Source: Sphingomonas sp. NBWT7
GTDB lineage: Bacteria > Pseudomonadota > Alphaproteobacteria > Sphingomonadales > Sphingomonadaceae
Reading direction: 5' to 3'
DNA: 64,000 nt
Assembly (NCBI RefSeq): GCF_014217605.1
Contig: NZ_CP043639.1
Coordinates: 2,007,501-2,071,500, forward strand
Below, one piece after another: positions 38,175-47,318 of this stretch. How positions within the stretch are numbered: position 1 is the first letter of the stretch; each line of letters starts with the position of its first letter. A program made the translations under genes and the position numbers. Below the pieces are notes generated by a model. The model saw only the letters and a program-made list of their open reading frames with translations. It was not told the origin of the DNA and did not search any database.

Positions 38175-39329
38175 ATGTCGCTCGACCAGGTCGCGGGCCG
38201 TTTTGCGTATAACGAGGATCACGAGGCGTTCCGCCAGACGGTGCGCAGCTTCCTGGCCAAGGACGGCGTGCCGAACGCCGATCAGTGGGAGAAGGATCGG
38301 CTGGTGCCCAAGTCCTTCTGGCAGAAGGCCGGCGAGGTGGGCATGCTGTGCCCGACCGTGCCGGAGGAGTACGGCGGGCTCGGCCTCGATTTCGGCTACA
38401 ATGCGATCGTCGACGAGGAAATGGCCTATTCGGGCGTGCCCGCGGGCTTCTCGCTTCAGTCGGACATCGTCGCCGGGTACATGGAAACCTACGGCTCCGA
38501 GGAGCAGAAGAAGGAGTGGCTGCCCAAGATGGTGTCGGGCGACGTGATCACCGCGATCGCGATGACCGAGCCGGGCACCGGCAGCGATCTCCAATCGATC
38601 CGCACCACCGCCAAGAAGGACGGCAACCACTACGTCATCAACGGATCGAAGACGTATATCACCAACGGCCAGAACACCGATCTGACGCTAGTCGTCGCCA
38701 AAACCGATCCCAATGCCTCGCCCGCCTACAAGGGCATGTCGATCATCCTGGTCGAAAGCGACCGCGAGGGGTTCAGCAAGGGGCGCAAGCTCGACAAGAT
38801 CGGGCAGGATGCGGCGGACACGTCCGAATTGTTCTTTGAGGACGTGCGCGTGCCGATCACCAACTGCCTTGGTGAGGAAGGTATGGGCTTCATCTACCTG
38901 ATGAGCCAGTTGCCGCAGGAGCGGCTGTCGATCGCGGTGTCGACGCATGCCTCGGCACAAAAGGCGTTCGACGATACCGTCGCGTTCGTGAAGGACCGCA
39001 AGGCGTTCAAGGGCACGGTGTTCGATTTCCAGAACACCAAGTTCGTCCTCGCCGACCTCAAGGCGAAGCTGCAGGTGGGCTGGGCGCACCTCGACTGGGC
39101 GATCGCGCGCCACCTGAAGGGCGAACTGACCAACGAGGAAGGCGCGGCAGCCAAGCTGTGGCACACCGACCTTCAGTGGGAAGTGATGGACAAGTGCCTC
39201 CAGCTGCACGGCGGCGCAGGCTATATGAACGAATATCCGATCGCCAAGATGTGGCGCGGCGCACGCGTCAGCCGGATCTATGGCGGCACGAATGAGATCA
39301 TGAAGGAAGTGATCGGGCGCAAGCTGTAA
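38175..39329 (+). CDS. Acyl-CoA dehydrogenase, long-chain type
   Basis: A 384-residue flavoenzyme that makes the 2,3-trans double bond in an acyl-CoA. FAD motif: IAMTEPGTGSDLQ (near 128), ITNGQNTD, and C-terminal GGTNEIMKEVIGRKL. The catalytic base is the glutamate in LPQERLSIAV (E249), the long-chain/isovaleryl arrangement, because the alternative position is G in RIYGGTNEI. Well-placed RBS (GGAGGGG) before ATG 38175. Electron acceptor is ETF. It shares a divergent region with the FAH gene. A terminator follows at 39353-39388. Confidence 0.95.
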   Translation: MSLDQVAGRFAYNEDHEAFRQTVRSFLAKDGVPNADQWEKDRLVPKSFWQKAGEVGMLCPTVPEEYGGLGLDFGYNAIVDEEMAYSGVPAGFSLQSDIVAGYMETYGSEEQKKEWLPKMVSGDVITAIAMTEPGTGSDLQSIRTTAKKDGNHYVINGSKTYITNGQNTDLTLVVAKTDPNASPAYKGMSIILVESDREGFSKGRKLDKIGQDAADTSELFFEDVRVPITNCLGEEGMGFIYLMSQLPQERLSIAVSTHASAQKAFDDTVAFVKDRKAFKGTVFDFQNTKFVLADLKAKLQVGWAHLDWAIARHLKGELTNEEGAAAKLWHTDLQWEVMDKCLQLHGGAGYMNEYPIAKMWRGARVSRIYGGTNEIMKEVIGRKL

Positions 39330-39352
39330 GCACGCGCCGATCGCGCAACGAT

Positions 39353-39388
39353 ACGGCCGGCAGCTATGCTGTCGGCCGTTGTCGTTCC
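39353..39388 (+). terminator. Terminator after the acyl-CoA dehydrogenase gene
   Basis: An 11-bp stem (ACGGCCGGCAG / CTGTCGGCCGT, one G.T pair) with a CTATG loop, 23 nt after the stop codon, followed by TGTCGTT. A good intrinsic terminator. Confidence 0.7.
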
Positions 39389-39418
39389 AGCGTGCGGCGA
39401 TGTGTGACGTGCCGACGT

Positions 39419-39857
39419 AGCTTCACTACGCCGCTACGGCTGGACGGGGCGATGGCGGCCATTCCGATCGACGCCGATCCACGCGCCGTCTTCGGCCGCG
39501 CCAACCCGCCCACGTCGTTACGATCAACGGCTATTGCTATCGATCGACAATCGCGATCCGGGCGGGGTGCGCGTTCGTGCCGCTGCGACGCGCGCATCGC
39601 ATCGCATCGCGGCCGGCCTTGTCGCTGGCAAATCCTATGCGGTGACGCTGGCGCTCGACACCGAGCCTCGCACCGTGGCGATCCCGGACGATCTTGCGCT
39701 CGAGCGCGGCGCGGCGATGAATGCCTGGTCGCGGCTGAGCGTGACCGTGCGGCGCGAGCGTGTCGACGCCACCCTCGCCGCCAAACGCAACGAGACACGC
39801 GCGCGGCGCATTGGCACCGCGGTATATCAGGCGGCGCGTTCGCCCGAGCGCAGCTGA
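39419..39857 (+). pseudogene. Degraded DUF1905/YdeI (OmpD-associated) family gene
   Basis: Three consecutive reading frames together look like one DUF1905 plus YdeI-type protein. The frame from 39419 gives FTTPLRLDGAMAAIP and VFGRANPP. A second frame from about 39505 gives HVVTINGYCYRSTIAI. A third from about 39600 gives AGLVAGKSYAVTLALDTEPR and ends with [14 protein letters not shown], the family's C-terminal helix. Each shift is in the same direction and equals one lost base (or two extra). No single open frame covers the domain. Its 3' end overlaps the chemoreceptor 3' end by 31 nt. Function would be unknown stress protection. Confidence 0.6.
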
Positions 39858-41362
39858 TCGACGAAGCCGTCGGCGGTCTGCCGCAGCTGCCGCGCCTGAT
39901 CAGACAAAGCGACGGCCGCCTCGCGCACACCGCGCGACAAGGCATCGGCCTCGTTGACGGCGCTCGCCACGCGCTCGATCCGCTGCTCGATCATGTCGAC
40001 GCCGCGTGCCGCATCCTGCGCGGTCCGTTCGATCTCCGCCGCCATGCCACGCTGATCCGACACCGCGCCGCGGATGTCGCCAGCCGCCGTGGCAACGCGG
40101 CTCACGGCGTCGGTCGCGCCGAGCATGTTCGCCTCGGCGACGTGGATCCCGTGCCGAACGCTCTCGATCAACGCGACGATTTTGTCGGTCGCCTGGGCGG
40201 TACCGCCGGCGAGCTGCTTCACCTCGCCCGCGACGACGGCGAAGCCGCGCCCCGCATCGCCCGCGCGTGCCGCCTCGATCGTCGCGTTCAACGCCAGCAG
40301 GTTGGTGCGCGCGGCGATCTCATGGATCTCCCCCACAAGGCCGCCGATGTCGCCGGTACGACGCGCGAGGTCTAGGACGGCACGATTGCCCTCCTCGGCA
40401 TTGCGCTCCACCGTCGTCGTCAGCGCGGCCTGCGCGGCGGCGCTGCCCGCGATATCGCCGATCGACCCGGTCAAGCGATGAACGGCATCCGCCACGTCCT
40501 GCGTCGCGCCGGCCGCCTGGCACGCGCCGGCGGCAACCTCGCTCGCCTGCCGCCCCGCGTCCGCCGCGATCCGGGTGAGCGTGGTGGCCGAATCCTCCAG
40601 CGTCGCGGCGGCCTGCTCGATCGCGACGGCGACGCCGGACACCGAATGCTCGAACTCGTCGGCCAGCTGGTCAAACGCCTGCCGGCGTTCGCGCTCGAGC
40701 CGCGCTTCGGCATCCTCGCGCCGCATCCGCTCGTGACGCGAGCGCTCCTCGGCCGCCTCCGCCGCGGCGAGTGCCTCGCACGCACGGCCGCGTTCGGCCT
40801 CCGCCGTCGCTGCGAGCGCCTCGGCTTCACCCTGCGCGAAATCCTGCGCCAGGATCAGCGCGCGCAGCCGCGTCGTCAGATAGGTCAGCGCGGCGAACTG
40901 CAGGATCACCGCCAGCGCATGGAACAGCACACGCCCGAGCGTGCCGTCGGTCTCGAACACCCATTGCGGCAGGATGTACGACAGCAGCAGGTGATGGATC
41001 GCGATCAGCGCCGACGCGAGCGCCAGCGGCCGCCAGTCGCACAAGACCGCCAGCATCGACAGCGCGACGAAGAAATACATGTGCGCGTCCATCTGCCACG
41101 CATTGCCCGCCAACAGATAGACGTAGACCGCCGGCAGCAGCGCGGCGAGAATCGCGAAGCTCATGCGCGCGGATAGATCGTGCCGCCCGCGCACCGCCAT
41201 CGTCGTCGGCACGATGTTGCCCAGCGACGCGACGAATACCGCCAGCGATGTATTGGGCGATTCCATCGCGAAGCCCCAGACGGCGATCAGCGGCAGGCAC
41301 AGCCAGCCGATCACCGCCAGCGTACGGATCACGCGTACGCGCAGCGCATCGAGCGACGACAT
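39827..41362 (-). CDS. Methyl-accepting chemotaxis protein without periplasmic domain
   Basis: A 511-residue chemoreceptor. The first ~175 residues hold five to six hydrophobic segments ([43 protein letters not shown] and so on). They have no large periplasmic loop, so the sensing domain is in the membrane. Then comes a coiled coil (residues 180-240) and the signalling hairpin tip [21 protein letters not shown] (near 345), the universal MCP core. The ATG at 41362 (MSSLDALRV) is used. It overlaps the small upstream gene by one base (TGATG), so the two are co-translated. No che genes are nearby. Confidence 0.9.
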   Translation of the reverse strand: MSSLDALRVRVIRTLAVIGWLCLPLIAVWGFAMESPNTSLAVFVASLGNIVPTTMAVRGRHDLSARMSFAILAALLPAVYVYLLAGNAWQMDAHMYFFVALSMLAVLCDWRPLALASALIAIHHLLLSYILPQWVFETDGTLGRVLFHALAVILQFAALTYLTTRLRALILAQDFAQGEAEALAATAEAERGRACEALAAAEAAEERSRHERMRREDAEARLERERRQAFDQLADEFEHSVSGVAVAIEQAAATLEDSATTLTRIAADAGRQASEVAAGACQAAGATQDVADAVHRLTGSIGDIAGSAAAQAALTTTVERNAEEGNRAVLDLARRTGDIGGLVGEIHEIAARTNLLALNATIEAARAGDAGRGFAVVAGEVKQLAGGTAQATDKIVALIESVRHGIHVAEANMLGATDAVSRVATAAGDIRGAVSDQRGMAAEIERTAQDAARGVDMIEQRIERVASAVNEADALSRGVREAAVALSDQARQLRQTADGFVDQLRSGERAA

Positions 41363-41661
41363 CACAGGCCCTTTCCGCAATAACTGGCGGGTGCGGCGAT
41401 CGGCAGCACGCCGGCGCGCAGCATCCGCCAGAAGAGCAAGCCGCGTTCGCCGCGAACCACGACGCTGCCCGCCGGTCCGCTGCCCATCAGCAATGCGCCG
41501 CCGGCCCGTGCAATCCGCACCGTCGCCGGATCGCCGACCAGCGGCACAAGCAGCATGGCGCCGCTGACAGGTGGCGCCAGCGCCATCGCCGCGAGCCCCG
41601 AAAGGCAGATCCCGGCGTGAACCAGAACCATTGCGGCGGACTGTGGCAAACTGAAACGCAT
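41362..41661 (-). CDS. Small hypothetical protein coupled to the chemoreceptor
   Basis: A 99-residue protein with one hydrophobic stretch (about residues 10-45: [20 protein letters not shown]) and a C-terminal half without a known domain. The ATG at 41661 is the first likely start; the longer frame to 41847 is Arg-rich and not protein-like. The stop and the chemoreceptor start overlap by one base (TGATG). I do not recognise the family; co-translation suggests it may work with the receptor. Confidence 0.5.
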   Translation of the reverse strand: MRFSLPQSAAMVLVHAGICLSGLAAMALAPPVSGAMLLVPLVGDPATVRIARAGGALLMGSGPAGSVVVRGERGLLFWRMLRAGVLPIAAPASYCGKGL

Positions 41662-41928
41662 ACGGGCGCTTTGCAGGCGATTGGTTATCGAGCGATGAAG
41701 GTTAACGCCGGCGTACGCCAGCGTACGTAAAACACGTAGCTTGACTTTTGCGCCCGTCGCGCGCATCTGGCGCGGTATCGAGGCGTATGCAGCGTGATCG
41801 GGCCATCGGCCCCGGCTCCGCCTCGGTTGATCTAACCGGCTTCCCAAGTCACGCGGGGTGTCATCTCTCCCCCGCTACCCGTGCGCCCGTATGGCGTGCG
41901 GGCCGCGACCATTTAGGTACGATTTTCC

Positions 41929-43302
41929 ATGTCATTCGCCACTCTCGGCCTTGCCGAGCCGCTCGTCCGCGCGCTCGACACCAAGGGCTATACCACCCCG
42001 ACCCCGATCCAGCGCGACGCGATCCCGATCGTGCTCACCGGGCGCGATCTGCTCGGCATCGCGCAGACCGGCACCGGCAAGACGGCCGCATTCGTCCTGC
42101 CGTCGATCCAGCGCCTGCTGGAAGGGCAGAAGCGCGTTCTGCCGACGCATGTGCGCATGCTGGTTCTCGCGCCGACGCGCGAGCTTGCGAGCCAGATCGC
42201 CGACAATGCGCGCGCCTATGCCGGTAATTCGCGGCTCAGCGTCGCGACCGTGTTCGGCGGCACGAGCATCAACAAGAACCGCCAGGATCTGTCGCGCGGC
42301 GTCGACATTCTCGTCGCGACGCCGGGCCGCTTGCTCGATCTCGTCGAGCAGGGCTTCTGCAACCTGACGATGGTCGAGATCCTGGTGCTCGACGAGGCCG
42401 ACCAGATGATGGACCTCGGCTTCATTCATGCGCTCAAGAAGATCGTGCGCATCGTTCCGCGCCGCCGCCAGACGCTGTTCTTCTCGGCGACGATGCCGAC
42501 GTCGATCCGCGATCTCGCCAGCCAGTTCCTTACCGATCCGCAGACCGTGTCGGTCGTGCCGGCGGCGACCACTGCGGAGCGCGTCGCGCAGCAGGTGATA
42601 TTCGTCAATCAGGCGGAGAAGCAGGCGCTGCTGACGATGCTGATCCAGGAGGAGAAGATCGAGCGCGCGCTGGTGTTTACCCGCACCAAGCATGGCGCCG
42701 ACCGCGTCGTGAAGCTCCTGGCCGGCAACGGGATCGGGTCCAACGCGATCCACGGTAACAAGAGCCAGCCGCAGCGCGAGCGTGCGCTCGCCGCGTTCAA
42801 GTCGGGCGAGACGCCGATCCTGGTCGCGACCGACATCGCGGCGCGCGGGATCGACGTTTCGGGCGTCAGCCACGTCTTCAATTTCGAGCTGCCCAACGTT
42901 CCCGAACAATACGTTCACCGCATCGGGCGCACGGCGCGTGCCGGGGCGAGCGGCGTCGCGATCGCCTTCTGCGCCGACGACGAGCGGCCGTATCTGAAGG
43001 ACATCGAGAAGGTGACGCGGCAGAAGGTGCCGCAGCGTGCGCTGCCCGACGATTTCATGAAGCGCGCCGAGGCGCTCAAGGCTGCTCGCGTCAAGGCGAT
43101 CGGCGCCGATCCCGCCCCGCGCGAAGATCGCCCGCGCGCTCAGCGTGGCCCGGCGCGGCCGCGCGCGACGCATGCGCCGACGGCGACGCGTGATTACGCG
43201 AACGCCAGCCGCCGCGGAATCGGGAGTGGCGGCGGCGGGGGCGGCGGTCGCGGTCGCGGCGGTCGTGGCCGGGGCGGATCGCGCCCGGCAGCGCAGGCCT
43301 GA
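41929..43302 (+). CDS. DEAD-box ATP-dependent RNA helicase
   Basis: A 457-residue RhlE-type helicase. Q motif and motif I: PIQRDAIPIVLTGRDLL, AQTGTGKT; motif II DEAD in VLDEADQMM; motif III SAT in FFSATMP; motif VI HRIGRTARAG. The tail (about residues 380-457) is basic and ends in a glycine/arginine-rich stretch (GGGGGRGRGGRGRGG) that may bind RNA. It unwinds RNA in ribosome assembly or mRNA decay. The downstream gap to 43407 has no terminator of note. Confidence 0.94.
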   Translation: MSFATLGLAEPLVRALDTKGYTTPTPIQRDAIPIVLTGRDLLGIAQTGTGKTAAFVLPSIQRLLEGQKRVLPTHVRMLVLAPTRELASQIADNARAYAGNSRLSVATVFGGTSINKNRQDLSRGVDILVATPGRLLDLVEQGFCNLTMVEILVLDEADQMMDLGFIHALKKIVRIVPRRRQTLFFSATMPTSIRDLASQFLTDPQTVSVVPAATTAERVAQQVIFVNQAEKQALLTMLIQEEKIERALVFTRTKHGADRVVKLLAGNGIGSNAIHGNKSQPQRERALAAFKSGETPILVATDIAARGIDVSGVSHVFNFELPNVPEQYVHRIGRTARAGASGVAIAFCADDERPYLKDIEKVTRQKVPQRALPDDFMKRAEALKAARVKAIGADPAPREDRPRAQRGPARPRATHAPTATRDYANASRRGIGSGGGGGGGRGRGGRGRGGSRPAAQA

Positions 43303-43406
43303 TCGGGTCACCTTCGGACCAAGCTGCTTGACCTCGATCAGCGCGGTGCCGTGAAACCCGGCATCGCGCTCATCGGTTCACTCTGTGGCCGAGGAGAAGC
43401 AGCACG

Positions 43407-43667
43407 ATGGATACAGCAACGGGATCGGTGGTGGAGCGTATCGCACGCGTCCTCGCCGGACAGCGCATCAGCGCCAACGCCGATGGCGATCAGGAATCGG
43501 CCAGCGGCGCGATCGACGCGACGTGGCGGGATTATCGCAACGATGCGCTCGCCGTGCTCCACACCTTGCGCGCGCCGAGCGAGGCGATGGCGAGCGTCGG
43601 CGATACCGCCGCGTGGGAGCGCATGATCCTCGCCGCGATCGACGAGGGGCGGCCGGAAAACAATTGA
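43407..43667 (+). CDS. Small hypothetical protein
   Basis: An 86-residue polar, probably helical protein (VVERIARVLAGQRI and later WRDYRNDALAVLHTLRAP). It has no signal peptide or known motif that I recognise. A good ribosome binding site (GAGGAG, 9 nt upstream) and codon use like its neighbours support it as a real gene. It converges on the nitroreductase gene with a strong shared terminator at 43674-43697. Confidence 0.7.
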   Translation: MDTATGSVVERIARVLAGQRISANADGDQESASGAIDATWRDYRNDALAVLHTLRAPSEAMASVGDTAAWERMILAAIDEGRPENN

Positions 43668-43673
43668 GGCGCC

Positions 43674-43697
43674 GCGGCCCGGTTGGTCCCGGGCCGC
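43674..43697. terminator. Bidirectional terminator between converging genes
   Basis: A 9-bp stem (GCGGCCCGG / CCGGGCCGC) with a 6-nt loop between the stop codons of the hypothetical protein at 43667 and the nitroreductase at 43714. There are no T-tracts, so it is probably mainly an RNA-protecting hairpin. Confidence 0.55.
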
Positions 43698-43713
43698 GCG
43701 CCCCCCGATTGCG

Positions 43714-44379
43714 TCAGGCGAGAACGGTAAGCCATTCCTCTTCCGGCGCGCGCGGGCTGCGCGTGCGGTTGGCAGGCTCGGCGGCATCCTCATAGCCGAT
43801 CGCGACGCCGCAGAAGAGCATGCGCTCCGACGGGGTGCCAAGGAACGCCTCGACCGTGTTGGGATAGACCGCCCAGCATTCCTGCGGGCAGGTCGCCAGC
43901 CCTTCCTCGACGGCGAGCAGCATTAGGGTCTGCAGGTACATGCCCAGATCGGACCATTGCGGCGGCCCCATCCGCCGGTCGACCGTGACGAAAAAGGCCG
44001 ACGGAGCGCCGAAGAACTGGAAATTGCGCGCGAACCACTGCGCCCGCGCGCGCTTGTCGTCGCGCGGGATGCCGAGATGGCCGTACATGATCTCGCCGAT
44101 CTGCTGCGTTCGCGCCTTGGTCGCGTCGGTCATTTCGCGTGGATAGATGTCGTAGCCGGGCGTTTCGGTCTCGCGCCGCTCGATCTTGCCGCGCATGATC
44201 TCCTTCAGCTCGTCCATCTTGGCACCAGTGACGATGTCGATATGCCACGGCTGGATATTGCCCCCGGTCGCCGCCCGCGCCGACTTGAGCGCCAGCGCCT
44301 TCAGCACGTCGAGCGGCACCTCCTTGTCGAGAAAACCGCGCACCGAGCGCCGTTCGGCCACTGCTTCGGAAACGTTCAT
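43714..44379 (-). CDS. Nitroreductase family protein
   Basis: A 221-residue FMN-binding nitroreductase. The N-terminal RRSVRGFLDKEVPLDVLKAL and AATGGNIQPWHIDIVTG carry the FMN-contacting Arg/Asn pattern, and GYEDAAEPANR ends the fold. Reduces nitro-compounds or quinones using NAD(P)H. The ATG at 44379 is used because GGAGAGG is placed correctly; a GTG at 44391 is the alternative. It is divergent from the thiolase gene, sharing the operator candidate at 44434-44447. Confidence 0.92.
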   Translation of the reverse strand: MNVSEAVAERRSVRGFLDKEVPLDVLKALALKSARAATGGNIQPWHIDIVTGAKMDELKEIMRGKIERRETETPGYDIYPREMTDATKARTQQIGEIMYGHLGIPRDDKRARAQWFARNFQFFGAPSAFFVTVDRRMGPPQWSDLGMYLQTLMLLAVEEGLATCPQECWAVYPNTVEAFLGTPSERMLFCGVAIGYEDAAEPANRTRSPRAPEEEWLTVLA

Positions 44380-44433
44380 TCGCCTCTCCACCCCTTGCCG
44401 TGCGCGTCAAATCGCGCCACATGAGCCGCTGGG

Positions 44434-44447
44434 ATAACATCTGTTAT
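44434..44447. promoter_or_regulatory. Operator candidate ATAACATCTGTTAT in a divergent region
   Basis: A 14-bp near-perfect palindrome (ATAACA-TC-TGTTAT) 13 nt before the thiolase start and 54 nt before the nitroreductase start. Matches sites at 5303 and 38103. If a repressor binds here it would cover the thiolase translation-start region. Confidence 0.5.
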
Positions 44448-44460
44448 GGAGAGTCGGAAG

Positions 44461-45666
44461 ATGCCTGAGGCGTATATCGTCGAAGCGGTTCGGACGGCCG
44501 GGGGACGGCGCGGCGGCAAGCTCGCGGGCGTTCATCCGGTCGATCTGGCGGCCAGCGTGCTGGATGCCGTCATCGAGCGGTCGGGGCTGCCCGGCGATGC
44601 GGTCGACGACGTCGTGATGGGCTGCGTCAGCCAGGGCGGCGAGCAGGCCGGCCAGGTCGGGCGCAACGCCGTTCTCGCGTCGAAGAAACTCGCGCAGTCG
44701 ACCCCGGCGGTGACGATCGATCGTCAGTGCGGTTCGTCGCAGCAGGCGATCCAGTTCGCGGCGCAGGCAGTGATGTCGGGCACGCAGGACGTGGTGATCG
44801 CGGCCGGCGTGGAAAGCATGACACGCGTGCCGATGGGCTCGACCTACAAGCTGTTCTACGACGCGGGTCTCGGCAAGAACAAGTCGCCGGGGCTCGAGGA
44901 TAAGTTCCCGGGGATCAACTTCAACCAGTTCGCCGGCGCCGAGATGATCGCCAAGAAATACGGCTACACGCGCGAGCAGCTCGACGAATATTCGCTGAAT
45001 TCGCACCGCAAGGCGGTTGCGGCCACGCAGGGCGGCAAGTTTAAGGACGAGATCGTCCCCGTCGACGTCGAGACGACCGAGGGCAAGGACCAGCATACCA
45101 GCGACGAGGGCATCCGCTACGATGCGTCGGCCGAGGGCATGGCGGGCGTCAAGAAGCTGTCGGAAGAGGGCGTGCTGACCGCGGCCTCGTCGAGCCAGAT
45201 CTGCGACGGCGCGAGCGCGGTGCTGATCGTCAGCGAGGAAGCGCTGAAGAAGTACAACCTTAAGCCGCTGGCGAAGATCGTCAACCTCACCGTCACCGCG
45301 GGTGATCCGGTGATCATGCTCGAGGAGCCGCTGTTCGCGACCGACAAGGCACTGAAGAAGGCCGGCCTCTCGATCGACGATATCGACCTCTACGAGGTGA
45401 ACGAGGCGTTCGCGTCGGTGCCGGTCGCGTGGCTGCAGCACACCAAGGCCGATCCCAACAAGCTCAACGTCAACGGCGGCGCGATCGCACTCGGCCACCC
45501 GCTCGGCGCGTCGGGAACGAAGCTGATGGCGACGCTGGTGCACGAACTGAAGCGTCGCGGCGGCCGCTACGGCCTGCAGACGATGTGCGAGGGCGGCGGC
45601 GTCGCCAATGTCACGATCATCGAGAATTGCGACTGGCAGGGCGACGTCGCGCAAGCGGCAGAATAA
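44461..45666 (+). CDS. Acetyl-CoA C-acyltransferase (thiolase)
   Basis: A 401-residue thiolase of the thiolase II superfamily. Catalytic cysteine in IDRQCGSSQQ (C90), the His in NGGAIALGHPLGASGTKL near residue 343, and the second cysteine in QTMCEGGGVANV near 380, all at expected places. It cleaves 3-oxoacyl-CoA or condenses acetyl-CoA. The ATG at 44461 (MPEAYIVEAVRT) is used because of the GGAAG RBS; the frame to 44446 is short. It is followed by an SDR 151 nt on. Beta-oxidation role is likely, substrate length unknown. Confidence 0.95.
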   Translation: MPEAYIVEAVRTAGGRRGGKLAGVHPVDLAASVLDAVIERSGLPGDAVDDVVMGCVSQGGEQAGQVGRNAVLASKKLAQSTPAVTIDRQCGSSQQAIQFAAQAVMSGTQDVVIAAGVESMTRVPMGSTYKLFYDAGLGKNKSPGLEDKFPGINFNQFAGAEMIAKKYGYTREQLDEYSLNSHRKAVAATQGGKFKDEIVPVDVETTEGKDQHTSDEGIRYDASAEGMAGVKKLSEEGVLTAASSSQICDGASAVLIVSEEALKKYNLKPLAKIVNLTVTAGDPVIMLEEPLFATDKALKKAGLSIDDIDLYEVNEAFASVPVAWLQHTKADPNKLNVNGGAIALGHPLGASGTKLMATLVHELKRRGGRYGLQTMCEGGGVANVTIIENCDWQGDVAQAAE

Positions 45667-45682
45667 GCGCCCCGCTACCGTT

Positions 45683-45716
45683 CGCCGTCATCCCGCGATC
45701 TGGCCGGATGACGGCG
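45683..45716. repeat. Hairpin repeat between thiolase and SDR genes
   Basis: An 11-bp perfect inverted repeat (CGCCGTCATCC / GGATGACGGCG) with a 12-nt loop, 16 nt after the thiolase stop. The GTCATCC arm is like the dispersed hairpin repeats common between genes in sphingomonads. There is no T-tract. It may serve as a terminator or repeat element. Confidence 0.5.
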
Positions 45717-45817
45717 GGCGGCTGCTCCACTCTTTCATTTTGGGCGCCGCGTCGCGCCGAACATCATCCGTGAACGCCGGACGAAGCTGGCGTTCCTATC
45801 GGGAGGGGATTTACCGC

Positions 45818-46600
45818 ATGAAGCTCGACAATAATATTTCCGCCGTCGTCACTGGTGGCGCATCCGGCCTCGGTGCCGCCACCGCACGCCTGCTCGCCTC
45901 GAAGGGCGTCAAGGTCGCGATCTTTGACCTTCAGGAGGAGAAGGGCGAGGCGATGGCCAAGGAACTCGGCGGCGTGTTCTGCAAGGTCAACGTGACCGAT
46001 GAGGCGTCGGTCGACGCCGGCTTCGCCAAGGCGCGCGAGGCGATCGGGCAGGAGCGTATTCTGGTCAATTGCGCGGGCACCGGCAATGCGGTGAAGACCG
46101 CCAGCCGCAGCAAGGAAGACGGCTCGATCAAGCACTTCCCGCTCGACGCGTTCAACTGGATCATCCAGATCAACCTCGTCGGCACGTTCCGCTGCATCGC
46201 CAAGTCGGCGGCGGGCATGATGACGCTCGATCCTCTCGAGGACGGTGATCGCGGCGCGATCGTCAACACTGCGAGCGTCGCGGCCGAGGACGGCCAGATC
46301 GGCCAGGCGGCCTATTCCGCGTCGAAGGGCGGTGTCGTCGGCATGACGCTGCCGATCGCGCGCGACCTGATGAGCGAGGGCATCCGCGTCAACACGATCC
46401 TGCCCGGCATCTTCAACACGCCGCTGCTCGCCGCCGCGCCGCAGAACGTGAAGGACGCGCTATCCGCGTCGGTGCCGTTCCCCAAGCGCCTCGGCAACCC
46501 GGAAGAATATGCCGCACTCGCCACGCTGATGATCGAGAATGGCTATTTCAACGGCGAGGACGTCCGCCTCGACGGTGCGATCCGCATGGCGCCGCGGTGA
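45818..46600 (+). CDS. Short-chain dehydrogenase (3-hydroxyacyl-CoA type)
   Basis: A 260-residue SDR. Rossmann nucleotide-binding TGGASGLGAATAR (TGxxxGxG), NCAG in ILVNCAGTGNAV, and the catalytic tyrosine and lysine in AYSASKGGVVG (YxxxK). The overall match, including ILPGIFNTPLLA, is to HSD10-like 3-hydroxyacyl-CoA dehydrogenases that use NAD. With the thiolase it would supply the third and fourth steps of beta-oxidation. ATG 45818 follows GGGAGGGG. The N-terminal extended frame upstream is not coding. Confidence 0.92.
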   Translation: MKLDNNISAVVTGGASGLGAATARLLASKGVKVAIFDLQEEKGEAMAKELGGVFCKVNVTDEASVDAGFAKAREAIGQERILVNCAGTGNAVKTASRSKEDGSIKHFPLDAFNWIIQINLVGTFRCIAKSAAGMMTLDPLEDGDRGAIVNTASVAAEDGQIGQAAYSASKGGVVGMTLPIARDLMSEGIRVNTILPGIFNTPLLAAAPQNVKDALSASVPFPKRLGNPEEYAALATLMIENGYFNGEDVRLDGAIRMAPR

Positions 46601-46653
46601 GCCGCTGGGCGGCAGCGCGCATGTTGCGCGCTGGCTCGCCCAAGGCCGGCCAG

Positions 46654-46756
46654 CGCGGCGCCAAGCGCCGCGTCTGACGTCACGGGACTCGCTCCCGTGA
46701 CGGCCACGCCGCCGACACGTCGAATTACGTCACGCCGGGCTCGTCCCGGCGTCGAC
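46654..46756. repeat. Cluster of three short hairpin repeats
   Basis: Three hairpins in 100 bp. First: 46654-46672, CGCGGCGC / GCGCCGCG around CAA. Second: 46678-46702, CGTCACGGGA / TCCCGTGACG around CTCGC. Third: 46729-46756, with core ACGCCGGG / CCCGGCGT around CTCGT. The last two have similar GTCACG arms and the same length of loop, typical of extragenic palindromes. They sit between the SDR and a thioesterase gene. Confidence 0.6.
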
Positions 46757-46834
46757 ATTTCAGCGGTAATATATTCGCAGATACTATCGCCAGCGATCCC
46801 GTTCGGGGGTCCGGCCTAGCCAGGATGACAGCCG

Positions 46835-47278
46835 ATGCCTCGCCCCGCGCCGTGGCGCCTCGATCCCGCGTCCTATCCGAAGCACGAAACGAAGCAGACG
46901 CGCTTCCAAGATCTCGACACGATGGGGCATCTCAACAACGTCGCCTACGCGTCGTTGTTCGAAGATGCGCGCGTTAGGATGAACCAGGCGCTCGGTCGCG
47001 TCTCGCGCGGCAAGATGGCGGAAGGATCATTCCGCGCGGTCGTCGCGCGTAACGAGATCAATTATCTTGCCGAGGGCAACTTTCCCGAAGACGTCGAGAT
47101 CGCGCTGGGGATCGGGAAGATCGGCAACCGCAGCTTCGAGATGCTGTCGGCCGCGTTCCAGTCTGGAGCATGCATCGCCACATGCGACACCACGATCGTG
47201 ATGACCGATCCGAAGGGTATCGGGCTTCCGGACGATTTCGTGACGCGCCTGAAAGCCGTTCAGGTCCGCGGCGTGTAG
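46835..47278 (+). CDS. Acyl-CoA thioesterase, 4HBT family
   Basis: A 147-residue single hotdog protein. TRFQDLDTMGHLNNVAYAS is the classic 4-hydroxybenzoyl-CoA thioesterase motif with the catalytic Asp at residue 26. It probably hydrolyses a CoA thioester; substrate not defined. Its ATG follows three palindromes. It converges on the CsbD gene 40 nt away. Confidence 0.9.
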   Translation: MPRPAPWRLDPASYPKHETKQTRFQDLDTMGHLNNVAYASLFEDARVRMNQALGRVSRGKMAEGSFRAVVARNEINYLAEGNFPEDVEIALGIGKIGNRSFEMLSAAFQSGACIATCDTTIVMTDPKGIGLPDDFVTRLKAVQVRGV

Positions 47279-47318
47279 CCCCCGCGCCGGGCGCTTGCCC
47301 GGCGCAGAGTTCTATCGA

